From the IMG/VR virus record IMGVR_UViG_3300021091_000395, positions 1 to 25,000 of that record: a stretch of DNA of 25,000 nt. The stretch is one strand, 5' to 3'. The DNA is from a virus. The notes below the pieces were generated by a model. The model did not search any database, was not told where the DNA came from, and worked only from the letters and a program-made list of their open reading frames with translations. The position numbers and the translations under genes are program-made. Shown piece by piece: positions 15,252 through 23,460 of this stretch (position 1 is its first letter; each line of letters begins with the position of its first letter).

Positions 15252-15261
15252 AATATTTATA
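15252..15261 (-). promoter_or_regulatory. Late promoter octamer TATAAATA before gp67
   Basis: On the minus strand TATAAATATT (15261-15252) contains the exact T4 late octamer. If transcription starts about 6 bases downstream, it would fall at about 15248, cutting into the GGAG used by gp67. It may therefore serve the genes after gp67 better than gp67 itself. Confidence 0.55.
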
Positions 15262-15267
15262 CAATTA

Positions 15268-16914
15268 TTATTGTTGCGGTTGTTGCTGTTGCTGTTGCTG
15301 TTGTTGTTCGGCGGCAGCAGCTTGTTCTGGTGCTACAGGAGGCTGGGGAGGAGCATATTGAGCCTGAATCGCCATTAATTGTTGATTCATAATGGCTTCC
15401 TCTTGAGCCTTCGTTATAGTCTCTTGTTGTTCTTCCATACGTTCATTCACTAACTGCATTTTCATTTTATCGATAGCCTCTTCATCTAGATGAAGAACAT
15501 TCTTTTGAATATATTCTTTCGAGAAATATCGACCCGTAAACTGCTCTACTTGCTGTAACAATTGCATTCTAGCGTTCATGAGATCAGCTTCTCTTAATTC
15601 TGCAAAGTTATTATCTTTTAAAAAGTCATAATGAATCTTTTCGCGAAGATCTTTCCATTCATCGATCGAAGCAATGCCTTTAAGGGCAAGTTGTCGCTCC
15701 ATAAGTTCGTCGAATAAAACAGTAAATTTTCCACGAAGTCTTTCAATAAACTTATTAAATTTAACCTCATCTCGTGTAATTTCTTGTGAGCGACCAAGCA
15801 TAAAACCTTGTCCTGCCTCTAAACGAGTAATAGGAATGTTTAATGCTTTGTAAAGTTTTTGCTCAAAATACTTAACATCTGTCATCTCACCTAAATTTTG
15901 ACCTGGAGGAAGAGTTGTAATCTCTGTTGACCTGCCCTCACCGCGTCGAGGAATCCAAAAATCTTCCATAATTGACATAAATTTACGATCGTCTTTGACC
16001 TCACCAGTTGATGAATCATAAACAACTTTGTTTCGGAACTTTGTCATAAAATCGCGCAAATATTGTTCTGCTTTAATTCGTGGCATATTACCAACATCGA
16101 TATAAAATACACGACGTTCTGGCGCACGACTTAAACGATAGATAACGACAGCATCTTCAATCATTCGAAGTTGATTTAACGGTTTAATGGCTTTATGAAT
16201 ATATGATAGAACCATTTGTCGTTTTGGATCTAGTAATCCAGAATTTACATTCACAATTGCATCAACTGCAATTTTTACTGATGCATCGCCAACATTTGTT
16301 ACAACTTGATTACCTTGTGTTGTAGTCTTATCGTTGAACAAATAAAATTCTTGCATACCAACTACCACTTCTGCACCAGTGCGTGGTTCTTTTTTCTTTT
16401 GAACCTGACGAACTTTTTTAATCTTGCGTGGATCGATGTAAACTAGTTCTTGAATGCCTAGCTGTGGTTGCGCGCGATCAACTAAAACTTGAAAAAATAA
16501 TCTTCCATCAATGTACCAATCACGAAATAAACCAGAGCCATCATTAGAAAAGTTGAGCAATTTTAACACATGCTTGAATTCGTTACGAATAGAGGTTTTA
16601 ATTTCCTCTGATAGTTCTAGATCATCAAGTATAATTGAAACTGATTTGCCTGTAACATCATGTACAATTGACTCATTTACAATTTCATCTATTGCTGACT
16701 CGAGTTCAGGTTGTAGAGACATTTCACGATAACGTGAAATTAAATCAACTTCATTTTTAAAACTGGCTTCTAGATCTAGATATGTACCAAAATATCCACC
16801 TGTGCCAAGTTCCATCGCACCATCGTCTGAGACGGGTGCGGTAATTTGTGGTTGAATATCATTCTCTGGCTTTCTTCTTATAATTTCAAAGCCAAATAAA
16901 TTAATGCCTGCCAT
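15268..16914 (-). CDS. 20: gp20 portal protein
   Basis: This is the dodecameric portal at the head vertex through which DNA is packaged and ejected. The 548 residues compare with 524 in T4. Recognisable segments include EIVNESIVHD (52 residues into the conserved N-terminal third), YIDPRKI, ERRVFYIDVGNMPR and LPPGQNLGEMTDVKYFEQKLYKALN (in two adjoining parts), which are the classic gene 20 marker regions. The C-terminus departs from T4: a low-complexity tail rich in Pro, Ala and a run of nine Gln, encoded by CAA/CAG repeats at about 15271-15310. The ATG has GGAG 6 bases upstream. It follows the small basic protein by 32 bases. Confidence 0.97.
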   Translation of the reverse strand: MAGINLFGFEIIRRKPENDIQPQITAPVSDDGAMELGTGGYFGTYLDLEASFKNEVDLISRYREMSLQPELESAIDEIVNESIVHDVTGKSVSIILDDLELSEEIKTSIRNEFKHVLKLLNFSNDGSGLFRDWYIDGRLFFQVLVDRAQPQLGIQELVYIDPRKIKKVRQVQKKKEPRTGAEVVVGMQEFYLFNDKTTTQGNQVVTNVGDASVKIAVDAIVNVNSGLLDPKRQMVLSYIHKAIKPLNQLRMIEDAVVIYRLSRAPERRVFYIDVGNMPRIKAEQYLRDFMTKFRNKVVYDSSTGEVKDDRKFMSIMEDFWIPRRGEGRSTEITTLPPGQNLGEMTDVKYFEQKLYKALNIPITRLEAGQGFMLGRSQEITRDEVKFNKFIERLRGKFTVLFDELMERQLALKGIASIDEWKDLREKIHYDFLKDNNFAELREADLMNARMQLLQQVEQFTGRYFSKEYIQKNVLHLDEEAIDKMKMQLVNERMEEQQETITKAQEEAIMNQQLMAIQAQYAPPQPPVAPEQAAAAEQQQQQQQQQPQQ

Positions 16915-16946
16915 AGTTTACTCCATTATAATAAAATCAAATAAAT

Positions 16947-17237
16947 TTATGGACCCTCACCCTTTCTTCTTCGAGTAGGTCTTACATTTATATTTCTGCC
17001 AGTGTTAGGTGCTTTAGCCACAGGAGTGAGGTTTAATGGTTTTTGATTTGGATTGGTTCTTGATGTTCCTGTGTTTCGACCACGACCACGAATTTCATCA
17101 CGAACACGCCTAACATTTCGAACTGCTCGATTTAAATTAGAGGCAGATCGTGTAATATCATTAATACCACGTGTAACACCATTTACTTTTCTAAGGAAAA
17201 TCTCTAAGAGAGACTTTTTGACAACGTTTCTTGCCAT
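16947..17237 (-). CDS. Small, highly basic protein between tail tube and portal
   Basis: This is a 96-residue protein with about 24 Arg/Lys and only 5 acidic residues. Residues 1-50 look like an amphipathic basic helix (KKSLLEIFLRKV, then ITRSASNLNRAVRNVRRVRDEI). The rest is Asn/Thr/Pro/Gly-rich and probably disordered, ending in RPTRRRKGEGP. I do not recognise a family. It begins 6 bases after the gp19 stop without a clear ribosome binding site, suggesting translational coupling. T4 has no gene between 19 and 20. Nucleic-acid binding or packing against DNA at the portal is possible from charge alone; the function is unknown. Confidence 0.65.
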   Translation of the reverse strand: MARNVVKKSLLEIFLRKVNGVTRGINDITRSASNLNRAVRNVRRVRDEIRGRGRNTGTSRTNPNQKPLNLTPVAKAPNTGRNINVRPTRRRKGEGP

Positions 17238-17243
17238 AATTAA

Positions 17244-17756
17244 TTAACCAACATTAACTTCTTGTGAAGTCCAATATTGATACTGAAATGTTACTGCATA
17301 TTCTTCGATTGCATCATTTTGATCCCAGCTAATGTCAATTGCTGAAAGATCCACAGGAAACATATCAATGAATGTATAACTCTTAATAATATCGCCCTGT
17401 TTCCCAAACTGATAAACATCAGCATCAAAAGAGTATTGAGATAAAAATGCTTCTGAAAGATTGCTCTCGTGACCAACGATTCGTGACATCCACTCTTCAA
17501 GCTGATTACGAATAATAAAATCCTCATCATTTAATACTTGAATTGTCCATTCAGGAAATACTCTATTTCCTGCCATCTTAATGCTTCTACCAAAATATGG
17601 AATTTCAATTGTTCCTATTGTAGAGCCAGGAAGCTGTGCTGTTTTTGCAGTAAAGGTAAGTTTTTCATCAAACACTGGAATGTTGACTTCAAACAGATTA
17701 GGACGTGCACCGTCAAATGGAAAATTACTTTTAAAGTCTGTAATATTAAAAGGCAT
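17244..17756 (-). CDS. 19: gp19 tail tube protein
   Basis: This is the inner tube of the contractile tail; hexameric rings stack to form the DNA channel. The 170 residues match T4 gp19 (163). Features of the family are an N-terminal NLFEVNIP strand, AQLPGSTIGTIEIPYFGR (40-57), LEEWM (86-90), and SYTFIDMFPVDLSAI (126-140) followed by a beta strand ending in QYQYW. A good ribosome binding site (AGGAG, 7 bases before ATG) and a near-consensus late promoter element lie in the 26-base gap after gp18. The window's 182-residue protein at 6694-7242 is a likely paralogue. Confidence 0.96.
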   Translation of the reverse strand: MPFNITDFKSNFPFDGARPNLFEVNIPVFDEKLTFTAKTAQLPGSTIGTIEIPYFGRSIKMAGNRVFPEWTIQVLNDEDFIIRNQLEEWMSRIVGHESNLSEAFLSQYSFDADVYQFGKQGDIIKSYTFIDMFPVDLSAIDISWDQNDAIEEYAVTFQYQYWTSQEVNVG

Positions 17757-17774
17757 TGCGTTCTCCTGACCTTA

Positions 17775-17784
17775 TATATTTATT
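17775..17784 (-). promoter_or_regulatory. Candidate late promoter element AATAAATATA before gp19
   Basis: On the minus strand AATAAATATA differs from TATAAATA by one base and overlaps the gp18 stop codon. A start site near 17771 would leave a leader of about 15 bases that keeps the AGGAG of gp19. This would allow extra tube protein beyond gp18 read-through. Confidence 0.5.
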
Positions 17785-19492
17785 AGAATCTACCAACGAC
17801 TTCTTCGAACGATACACCACTACGAACAGCGATGAAGTTTAGCTGAATAAAGTTTACACTTCGATTTGGTTTGACATATATGTCACCAATAAATTCATTG
17901 CGATCAATAACATCTGGTGTGTTGTTTGTCGAGTTACAAATAACCTTGAAGTCTGTGATTCCACGACGACCTTTCACTGTTCTCAAGAATGGCTCAACGA
18001 TTGATACAAATTGAGATCTTGTAAACTCATCGTTAAACTCAAACAATTGCGCTTTCGCGGCTCGAGAAATTGCTTTTTCTAGAGTAATAAACAAGCGGCG
18101 AACATTGATACGATCGAAAGCACTTGGCTTCGATAGCATTGTCTTATCACCAAATAAAATAGTGCCCTCACCAGCGAATGAAACAATTGGATTAATTCCA
18201 TTCTTGTATAGAACATCTCTGTCTGCTTTAGCTGGATAGTATGCAAGTTTTATTACATTTTTAATCTGGCCACGTGAGGAACCAGCTGGTGAATACCATG
18301 GATCGCGTTCTAGGTCAGTGCGCACGCATAGACCAGCAACATCTCCATTAAGTGGAATCCAACGATATGTGTCAGAATATTTGTCGTATTGATACTTCCA
18401 CCCACTATCCATCACTGCATAAGAGGATGAAACATTTGAAAGTGCATTTTTACGATAGTTGACAACATCATCAGATGCTGTTGAAGAGGTTACGTTTGCA
18501 AGTGTTGGTGATACAAATACTACGCAATCTTTACGAACTTCAGCAATATTATTGATTGCATAAAGAACTGTTGCAGGAGCAGCATCACCTGTCATAATAA
18601 GCGATACATCAATTAGATCGCTATCAATGAATTTACTGTATGCTGTTTGAACATTTCCAGCAACAACAACACCATCAGCACCAGAGGTCAATGATGATGT
18701 ATGAACTGCTGCAACATTTACGAGCTGAGCAAACGTTTTACCAGCTGCAGTTGTTCCCCACGTTGTATAAGTGTTCGTAATATCTGGATGATCTGTCCAA
18801 TAAATGTATTTTGATTTTCTATAAAGTACATCTTTATAGAAATTTGAATTACCGACGCTATCTTTTGCATCGCTTGCTTTCGATAAGAATGGAAACGTTT
18901 CTAGAACTGATCCTGCACTGCCTGTCAAAAGACCATCTTCATCAACAACCACGATGTGCATTTCGTCATTAGCTCCGCCAACTGCGCTTACATAGGCTGA
19001 TGTTCCTGGTGCAGAGTCAAAGAAATTTTTATATGTCCAAGAATTAAAGTGCGTTGTATTTGTATTTGCCCAAACACTTACTTTCAATGAATTTCCAAGT
19101 GCACCAGCATATCTTGCTGTCCATGCACCAGTGTTTGCAGTGTTTGAATTGTAAAAAGTTGTGAAATACTGATCTTCGTTTTTGATAAGAAACGATGAGT
19201 TACCTGAAGTAGTTGCAGATCTTGTATTATCACCATTTACTGCTCGAACAACACGTAAATCGTTGCCATAGTTTAAAAAATTTGTGCATGTAAAGAAAGA
19301 AATTGCCGTGTTTGTGTCAGGTTTGCCAAAAATTTCTACAAGACGAACTTCATTTTCGACCTGTCTTGCGAATTCAGCTGGACCCCATTGGAACACTCCA
19401 GCAAATGCACCAGTTGTTGTTCCTGTGGAAGGCACTACGGTTGTTAAATCTACTTCAGAGGTAACAACGCCAGGAGATACTTGAAACGCCAT
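17783..19492 (-). CDS. 18: gp18 contractile tail sheath protein
   Basis: This is the outer sheath that contracts to drive the tube through the cell envelope. The 569 residues are shorter than T4 gp18 (659), as in other marine T4-like phages, with less of the variable surface domains. The N-terminus (FQVSPGVVTSEVDLT, then GAFAGVFQWGPA) and the C-terminal third (GRRGITDFKVICNSTNN, then VDIYVKPNRSVNFIQLNF-like strands and SGVSFEEVVGRF) are the conserved sheath core. The middle (about 95-330) is Ser/Thr/Ala-rich and corresponds to exposed domains. It has a strong ribosome binding site, TAGGAG, 7 bases before ATG. A candidate late promoter element lies about 40 bases upstream. Confidence 0.97.
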   Translation of the reverse strand: MAFQVSPGVVTSEVDLTTVVPSTGTTTGAFAGVFQWGPAEFARQVENEVRLVEIFGKPDTNTAISFFTCTNFLNYGNDLRVVRAVNGDNTRSATTSGNSSFLIKNEDQYFTTFYNSNTANTGAWTARYAGALGNSLKVSVWANTNTTHFNSWTYKNFFDSAPGTSAYVSAVGGANDEMHIVVVDEDGLLTGSAGSVLETFPFLSKASDAKDSVGNSNFYKDVLYRKSKYIYWTDHPDITNTYTTWGTTAAGKTFAQLVNVAAVHTSSLTSGADGVVVAGNVQTAYSKFIDSDLIDVSLIMTGDAAPATVLYAINNIAEVRKDCVVFVSPTLANVTSSTASDDVVNYRKNALSNVSSSYAVMDSGWKYQYDKYSDTYRWIPLNGDVAGLCVRTDLERDPWYSPAGSSRGQIKNVIKLAYYPAKADRDVLYKNGINPIVSFAGEGTILFGDKTMLSKPSAFDRINVRRLFITLEKAISRAAKAQLFEFNDEFTRSQFVSIVEPFLRTVKGRRGITDFKVICNSTNNTPDVIDRNEFIGDIYVKPNRSVNFIQLNFIAVRSGVSFEEVVGRF

Positions 19493-19531
19493 GTTTATGC
19501 TCCTATAAATGGAGAAATAGAAAATCTACGG

Positions 19532-19540
19532 AATATTTAG
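19532..19540 (-). promoter_or_regulatory. Candidate late promoter element CTAAATATT before gp18
   Basis: On the minus strand CTAAATATT lies in the 65-base gap after gp17. A start near 19528 would leave a leader of about 36 bases that includes the TAGGAG of gp18. It belongs to the set of six intergenic (A/C)TAAATAT sites. Confidence 0.5.
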
Positions 19541-19557
19541 TAATTCATAATTTTGTA

Positions 19558-21192
19558 CTAGGTGCCCCAGTTTTTACCCTCCACCACGTTCCAGAGAGCT
19601 CCATCTGATACAAAAGAATTGTTGCGCTCCTCTAATACAACGGGTAAGGGCAACATTTCATCCTCGATTTGTTGCATTTGTTGCTCGTAGAGACGTTTCT
19701 TGATATTCGTGTCACTTATCTCGGAGAAAAAGTTTTGACTCGTGCACCACGAGAACAAAACAAGACACATAATCAAATCGTCATGGCTTCCCTCTTCAGC
19801 TTCAAAACTAGTTCCTCTTGCGATAAATGTGGATAACTCTGAGATAGTGTCGAAATCTGTAATAATGATTTGCTGAGATTCAATTAAATTCTTTAAAATC
19901 GAACACCCCATACGCTTCACACTCTTAGTGGTTCTCAATCCTCGACTAGATTTTGTACCATATCCCCATGTTAACGATATTCGACCTTTAAGATCAACTG
20001 TGGAAAGAATATTCTCATATTCATAGTCATCGAAAAGAGAGTCCACTACTTGCTGACCATTATCGTTTATTTCAATTAGCACATATGCATTGTTATAATA
20101 TTGCGCTATCTTTTTTATAATACTGGGATACACAAGTGGGCTTATGTTGTTATCTCTATATGTCGAAACAAGTTTATAGGGAATCGAGTTAATATCTATT
20201 ACAACAAAGGCTGAATAATCTAAGCCTTTTCCTCGACTAGTGTCAGCCACAATTAGATAGTTATGATTCGCTGCAGGTTGATCGTAAATGTTAATTCCGC
20301 TATCAGTTTTGTTTAAAGGTTTGTTAAATGCTAAACTCTTAAGCCCAGCTGCAGAGATAAGAGTTCCAGAGGAACCCATAAACTCAGTTTCGACCTCTTG
20401 ATAGTATTTTTGATCACCAAGAACTCGCCGTTGTTCATCAGCCCATCGCTGATCTCTTCCAGGAACATTTCTCCAGTTTGCCTCGATATGCATAAATCCA
20501 TTGTGACCCTCTATCGCTTCGTTCCACATTTTGTAAAAATGATTCATTCCATTTGGTGTCGAGGAGATAAGAATTTTAGATGTTTCACCTGAAGATATCG
20601 TAGGATACACAGAGGTAAAGAAATCCTCGGCAATATTACTTGGAACGAATGCAAACTCATCGAGATATAGTAAAGAGATAGAGAAACCACGAATTGCACT
20701 CGAGGCAGTCGAAGTTGCCATTACACGGCAATTATTCTCGAGTTCAATATCACCTTTATTCCAGACTCTCACACCCTGTTGAATCCAGAGTGGTAACGCC
20801 TCGTATGCAATTTTAATTCGACTTAAAATCTCACGTGCTGTCGGCGCTTTGTTGGCAAGAATGGCTACAAATTTATCATTATTGAAAAGAATGTACCATA
20901 GAATGTAACCAACAACCATCGTCGTCTTTCCAAGCTGACGACCTGCTTTGAGAATTACCTTTCGATTATTTGTAATATCATTTATCGCTTGTGTTTGAAA
21001 AGGATAAAGATTTATATTAATAAATCCTCGATCAAGCGTAATAATTTTTACATAACGCTCAATGAAAAAGATTGGATCCTCGGCGCATTTCACATATTCA
21101 CGGATTTGTTCCTCCGTGAGTGAGACTGGCATATTAACTTTTTTTAAGTTTGGATTGCCAAGATAATTTTTAACTCTAAGTGGTAGATTCAT
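19558..21192 (-). CDS. 17: gp17 terminase large subunit
   Basis: This is the DNA-packaging motor ATPase and headful nuclease docked on the portal. The 544 residues compare with 610 in T4. ATPase motifs are Walker A GRQLGKT (84-90), Walker B LLYLDEF (174-180, with catalytic E179) and the coupling motif SSTPNG (210-215). The RNase H-like nuclease domain has the expected acidic triad: D317 in VADTSRG, E374 in VLIEIND, and D471 in SHDDL. The start overlaps the end of gp16 by 17 bases and has no obvious ribosome binding site. It is kept because residues 1-20 (RVKNYLGNPNLKKVN) are conserved in the family, though M21 is a possible alternative start. Confidence 0.97.
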   Translation of the reverse strand: MNLPLRVKNYLGNPNLKKVNMPVSLTEEQIREYVKCAEDPIFFIERYVKIITLDRGFININLYPFQTQAINDITNNRKVILKAGRQLGKTTMVVGYILWYILFNNDKFVAILANKAPTAREILSRIKIAYEALPLWIQQGVRVWNKGDIELENNCRVMATSTASSAIRGFSISLLYLDEFAFVPSNIAEDFFTSVYPTISSGETSKILISSTPNGMNHFYKMWNEAIEGHNGFMHIEANWRNVPGRDQRWADEQRRVLGDQKYYQEVETEFMGSSGTLISAAGLKSLAFNKPLNKTDSGINIYDQPAANHNYLIVADTSRGKGLDYSAFVVIDINSIPYKLVSTYRDNNISPLVYPSIIKKIAQYYNNAYVLIEINDNGQQVVDSLFDDYEYENILSTVDLKGRISLTWGYGTKSSRGLRTTKSVKRMGCSILKNLIESQQIIITDFDTISELSTFIARGTSFEAEEGSHDDLIMCLVLFSWCTSQNFFSEISDTNIKKRLYEQQMQQIEDEMLPLPVVLEERNNSFVSDGALWNVVEGKNWGT

Positions 21193-21577
21193 TTTTTATT
21201 TTTTTCAATAACTCTGTTGTTGAACCGACAAATACAGCTTTGTCGACATTAATATTGGTTGGAGTTACTTCTTTTGGCTTCAGATCCTGTTGCTGTTTCT
21301 GAAGAATCATTAATTTCTCTGTTACATCAGAGAGATTTTTTATCATATTTGCAGCCACTTCGTATGCTCGAGGATGTTGTGATTCTTTTGCAACCTCTAA
21401 AATACCATCTAATGCTTCATTACCTCGCTCGATAAGATTATAATAATTTGATCGAGAATAATCAGCATCTGGATTTTCACCGTTCTCTTTAAAAATTGTA
21501 ACTGGTTTATCCTCTTTTACAGCAGGGATATAATCAGTATTCAAGATTTCTGCTAAATTTTTATCGGTTTCACTCAT
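21176..21577 (-). CDS. 16: gp16 terminase small subunit
   Basis: This is the DNA-recognition and regulatory subunit of the packaging terminase. The 133 residues are shorter than T4 gp16 (164). The central region (about 55-100) is two helices expected to form the oligomerisation coiled coil (EVAKESQHPRAYEVAANMIKN, in the order shown across residues 67-88, then DVTEKLMILQKQQQ), and RAYEVAANMIKNL is a signature I associate with gp16 of T4-like phages. The C-terminal 30 residues (VFVGSTTELLKKIKN) resemble the end of marine gp16 proteins. The placement between gp15 and gp17 is diagnostic. It begins 3 bases after the gp15 stop. Confidence 0.9.
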   Translation of the reverse strand: MSETDKNLAEILNTDYIPAVKEDKPVTIFKENGENPDADYSRSNYYNLIERGNEALDGILEVAKESQHPRAYEVAANMIKNLSDVTEKLMILQKQQQDLKPKEVTPTNINVDKAVFVGSTTELLKKIKNESTT

Positions 21578-21580
21578 AAA

Positions 21581-22582
21581 TCACGTTATGTTCGGTGCAT
21601 GATCAATATCGATATCAAATCCAAATGCAGTATTTGCATTAGCTGATATTGGATCTGGTTCAATTGTAATTCTATTTAACTGATAATCTGTCGCTGAATT
21701 ATAAGAATATAGATTGTAAGCAGCATTCGAAACTGCTCCAGTGATAGTATTTCCAGAGGTGAACGAACCGCTTATATCACTTACAACAAGTATATTAGCT
21801 GTATTATTCCAAGAACTTACGAATCCTCTTACTGAAGCTCCATCAACATTACGACCTTGATAAACCATTTCACCAATTTTAAATTGTCCTGTTCCTGTAT
21901 TTAAATTAAATCGTTTTGCTTCGTTACCTCCACTGTTAAACTCATAAGTATTCGCAGTAACTTTGCGAATAATTTCAACATTGCTCACAGGACCATATAG
22001 ATAACCCTTCATGGTAAAACCTAAATTCCATTGTAAAATTCTTAATTCTTGTGGTGGACCCTCTGTTCCACCAGAATTATAATTTACACTTTGAAGAATT
22101 AAAGGAACATCAACTGGATTTCCAACACCTACCAAATCTAATGTCATCGTATAATCTGGATTAAAGTAAGGTAAGATTTGTTCAATTAGTTGTGTGCCAT
22201 CCTCTGTATTTCGAACATAGATGAAAAGTGAAAAATTAAAGTTATATGGAGCAAGAAAGGTTGTTTTAATTGCTGTTTGGTTTAATGGTCCATACTGATT
22301 AATATATGGTGAAATTTTGCGAGTAGTATCGTAAGCGATATCGGTCAATTCAAATGACATACGAGGCAATGTGAGTTGAACACGTCGATCAAGATTTGGA
22401 TCTTGTGTAATACGCGAATAAAACTTTTCTTTTGATAGGTAATTCAATGGAACTACAATGCGTTCTAGTTCAGTAGTTCCCGCTAAGTTATAACGAAACA
22501 ATTTTAAATTATTGAACATCGAGCCGAAAGCAACGACCATCTTCCGCGTTATGCGATGATAAAAGTGTTGACCAGATAACAT
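21581..22582 (-). CDS. 15: gp15 tail sheath stabiliser / tail completion protein
   Basis: In T4, gp15 caps the top of the tail and joins it to the neck. The first 200 residues are the conserved part: HFYHRITRKMVVAFGSMFN (7-25), then a VVPLNYLSKEKFYSR stretch (43-57) and LPRMSFEL (72-79). The 333 residues exceed T4 gp15 (272). The excess is a 60-residue module (234-293) starting FKIGEMVYQG and containing RGFVSSW and ISGSF, which aligns without gaps to a segment of gp14 next door (24 of 60 identical by hand count). T4 gp15 lacks it. It starts one base after the gp14 stop. Confidence 0.93.
   Translation of the reverse strand: MLSGQHFYHRITRKMVVAFGSMFNNLKLFRYNLAGTTELERIVVPLNYLSKEKFYSRITQDPNLDRRVQLTLPRMSFELTDIAYDTTRKISPYINQYGPLNQTAIKTTFLAPYNFNFSLFIYVRNTEDGTQLIEQILPYFNPDYTMTLDLVGVGNPVDVPLILQSVNYNSGGTEGPPQELRILQWNLGFTMKGYLYGPVSNVEIIRKVTANTYEFNSGGNEAKRFNLNTGTGQFKIGEMVYQGRNVDGASVRGFVSSWNNTANILVVSDISGSFTSGNTITGAVSNAAYNLYSYNSATDYQLNRITIEPDPISANANTAFGFDIDIDHAPNIT
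21704..21883 (-). repeat. 60-residue module in gp15, shared with gp14
   Basis: This encodes gp15 residues 234-293. It aligns without gaps to gp14 residues 193-252, with shared anchors E-x-V-x-QG, RG-x-VSSW, I-x-GSF, I-x-G and SNA. It is inserted towards the C-terminus in both proteins. The similarity is at protein level; the DNA has diverged. Confidence 0.8.
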
Positions 22583-22583
22583 A

Positions 22584-23459
22584 TTATGGCTCGTCTAGTG
22601 TTCCAAATGGATTAGATTCTGTAAAGTCTAGAATATTATCTGCTTCATTTTCAAGTAGTACATTCTCTTCAAGTGCATCTGTCTGATTCTCTTGCGGATC
22701 TACGCTAGTCATCGTCCATTGCGCATTTGATTCTGAACCTTTTATAAGTGTATTTGCTGCAAATGATCCTTTGATATTTCGAATAATTAGTTTTCTAGTT
22801 GGTAAATCCCAACTTGAAACGTATCCACGTGCTGTCGCTGAAGCCAAATTGGATCCCTGAAATACAATCTCGTTATTCGTAAATGTGCTCGAGCCACCAG
22901 CTTGCATTGTAAATTCAATTCCATATGCACTTAATTGCGCAATTATATCGATCTCATTTATTCCTGTATCGAAAATTTCACCATTATAACGTAACATCTC
23001 TAGATTTAGAGAGTACATATATGGAGCAACTTTTCCTGCCTGGAAGAAATTCTTTTCCTCTTCAACAAACTTTATCTCCATTATTTTTTCTTGAATGGGT
23101 AGATAAATTAAATCGCCCTCTTTTGGAAGATTCCGAAGTGTTTTAGGTATAACTCGTTCAAATGTTCTTCGTGCTACAGTCACACGTGCTTCTTTTTGAA
23201 TTTGCAAACCAAATTTAGAAAAGAATTCTTGATTACCTTCGAAATCTTGAAATGAGTCAAGATACATATCGATCTTAAAAGCCTTTGTAAATTTTTTAAC
23301 AGAATCATCGCCAAACAATCGATCTAACTCTGATTGAGATTCTCGAGGAAGATAATAAATGTCGATACCATGATTGCGTATGGATTCGATAATCATATCT
23401 TCAATCAGTAGTTGCTCTCGAGTCGCGCCCTGATTGTTAAAATAAACTGACGTTGCCAT
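22584..23459 (-). CDS. 14: gp14 neck protein
   Basis: This head-completion (neck) protein closes the portal vertex after packaging and binds the tail. With the ATG at 23457-23459 it has 291 residues (T4 gp14 has 256). An upstream TTG (23468) would overlap gp13 and is rejected because ATSVYFNNQG right after the ATG is the family N-terminus. Conserved segments are EQLLIEDMIIESIRNHGIDIYYLPR (residues 15-39, in order), DMYLDSFQDFEG, and FSKFGLQI. Residues 193-252 are the module shared with gp15. The last 40 residues are acidic and end in NPFGTLDEP, a motif often seen at the end of marine gp14. One base separates it from each neighbour. Confidence 0.93.
   Translation of the reverse strand: MATSVYFNNQGATREQLLIEDMIIESIRNHGIDIYYLPRESQSELDRLFGDDSVKKFTKAFKIDMYLDSFQDFEGNQEFFSKFGLQIQKEARVTVARRTFERVIPKTLRNLPKEGDLIYLPIQEKIMEIKFVEEEKNFFQAGKVAPYMYSLNLEMLRYNGEIFDTGINEIDIIAQLSAYGIEFTMQAGGSSTFTNNEIVFQGSNLASATARGYVSSWDLPTRKLIIRNIKGSFAANTLIKGSESNAQWTMTSVDPQENQTDALEENVLLENEADNILDFTESNPFGTLDEP
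22704..22883 (-). repeat. 60-residue module in gp14, shared with gp15
   Basis: This encodes gp14 residues 193-252, starting FTNNEIVFQG and containing RGYVSSW and IKGSF. It is the partner of the gp15 segment at 21704-21883. Confidence 0.8.
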
Positions 23460-23460
23460 A

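Noticed and set aside
15242-15253. TTG-initiated extension of gp67
   Set aside because: The extension contains the GGAG ribosome binding site that is correctly spaced for the ATG at 15239-15241.
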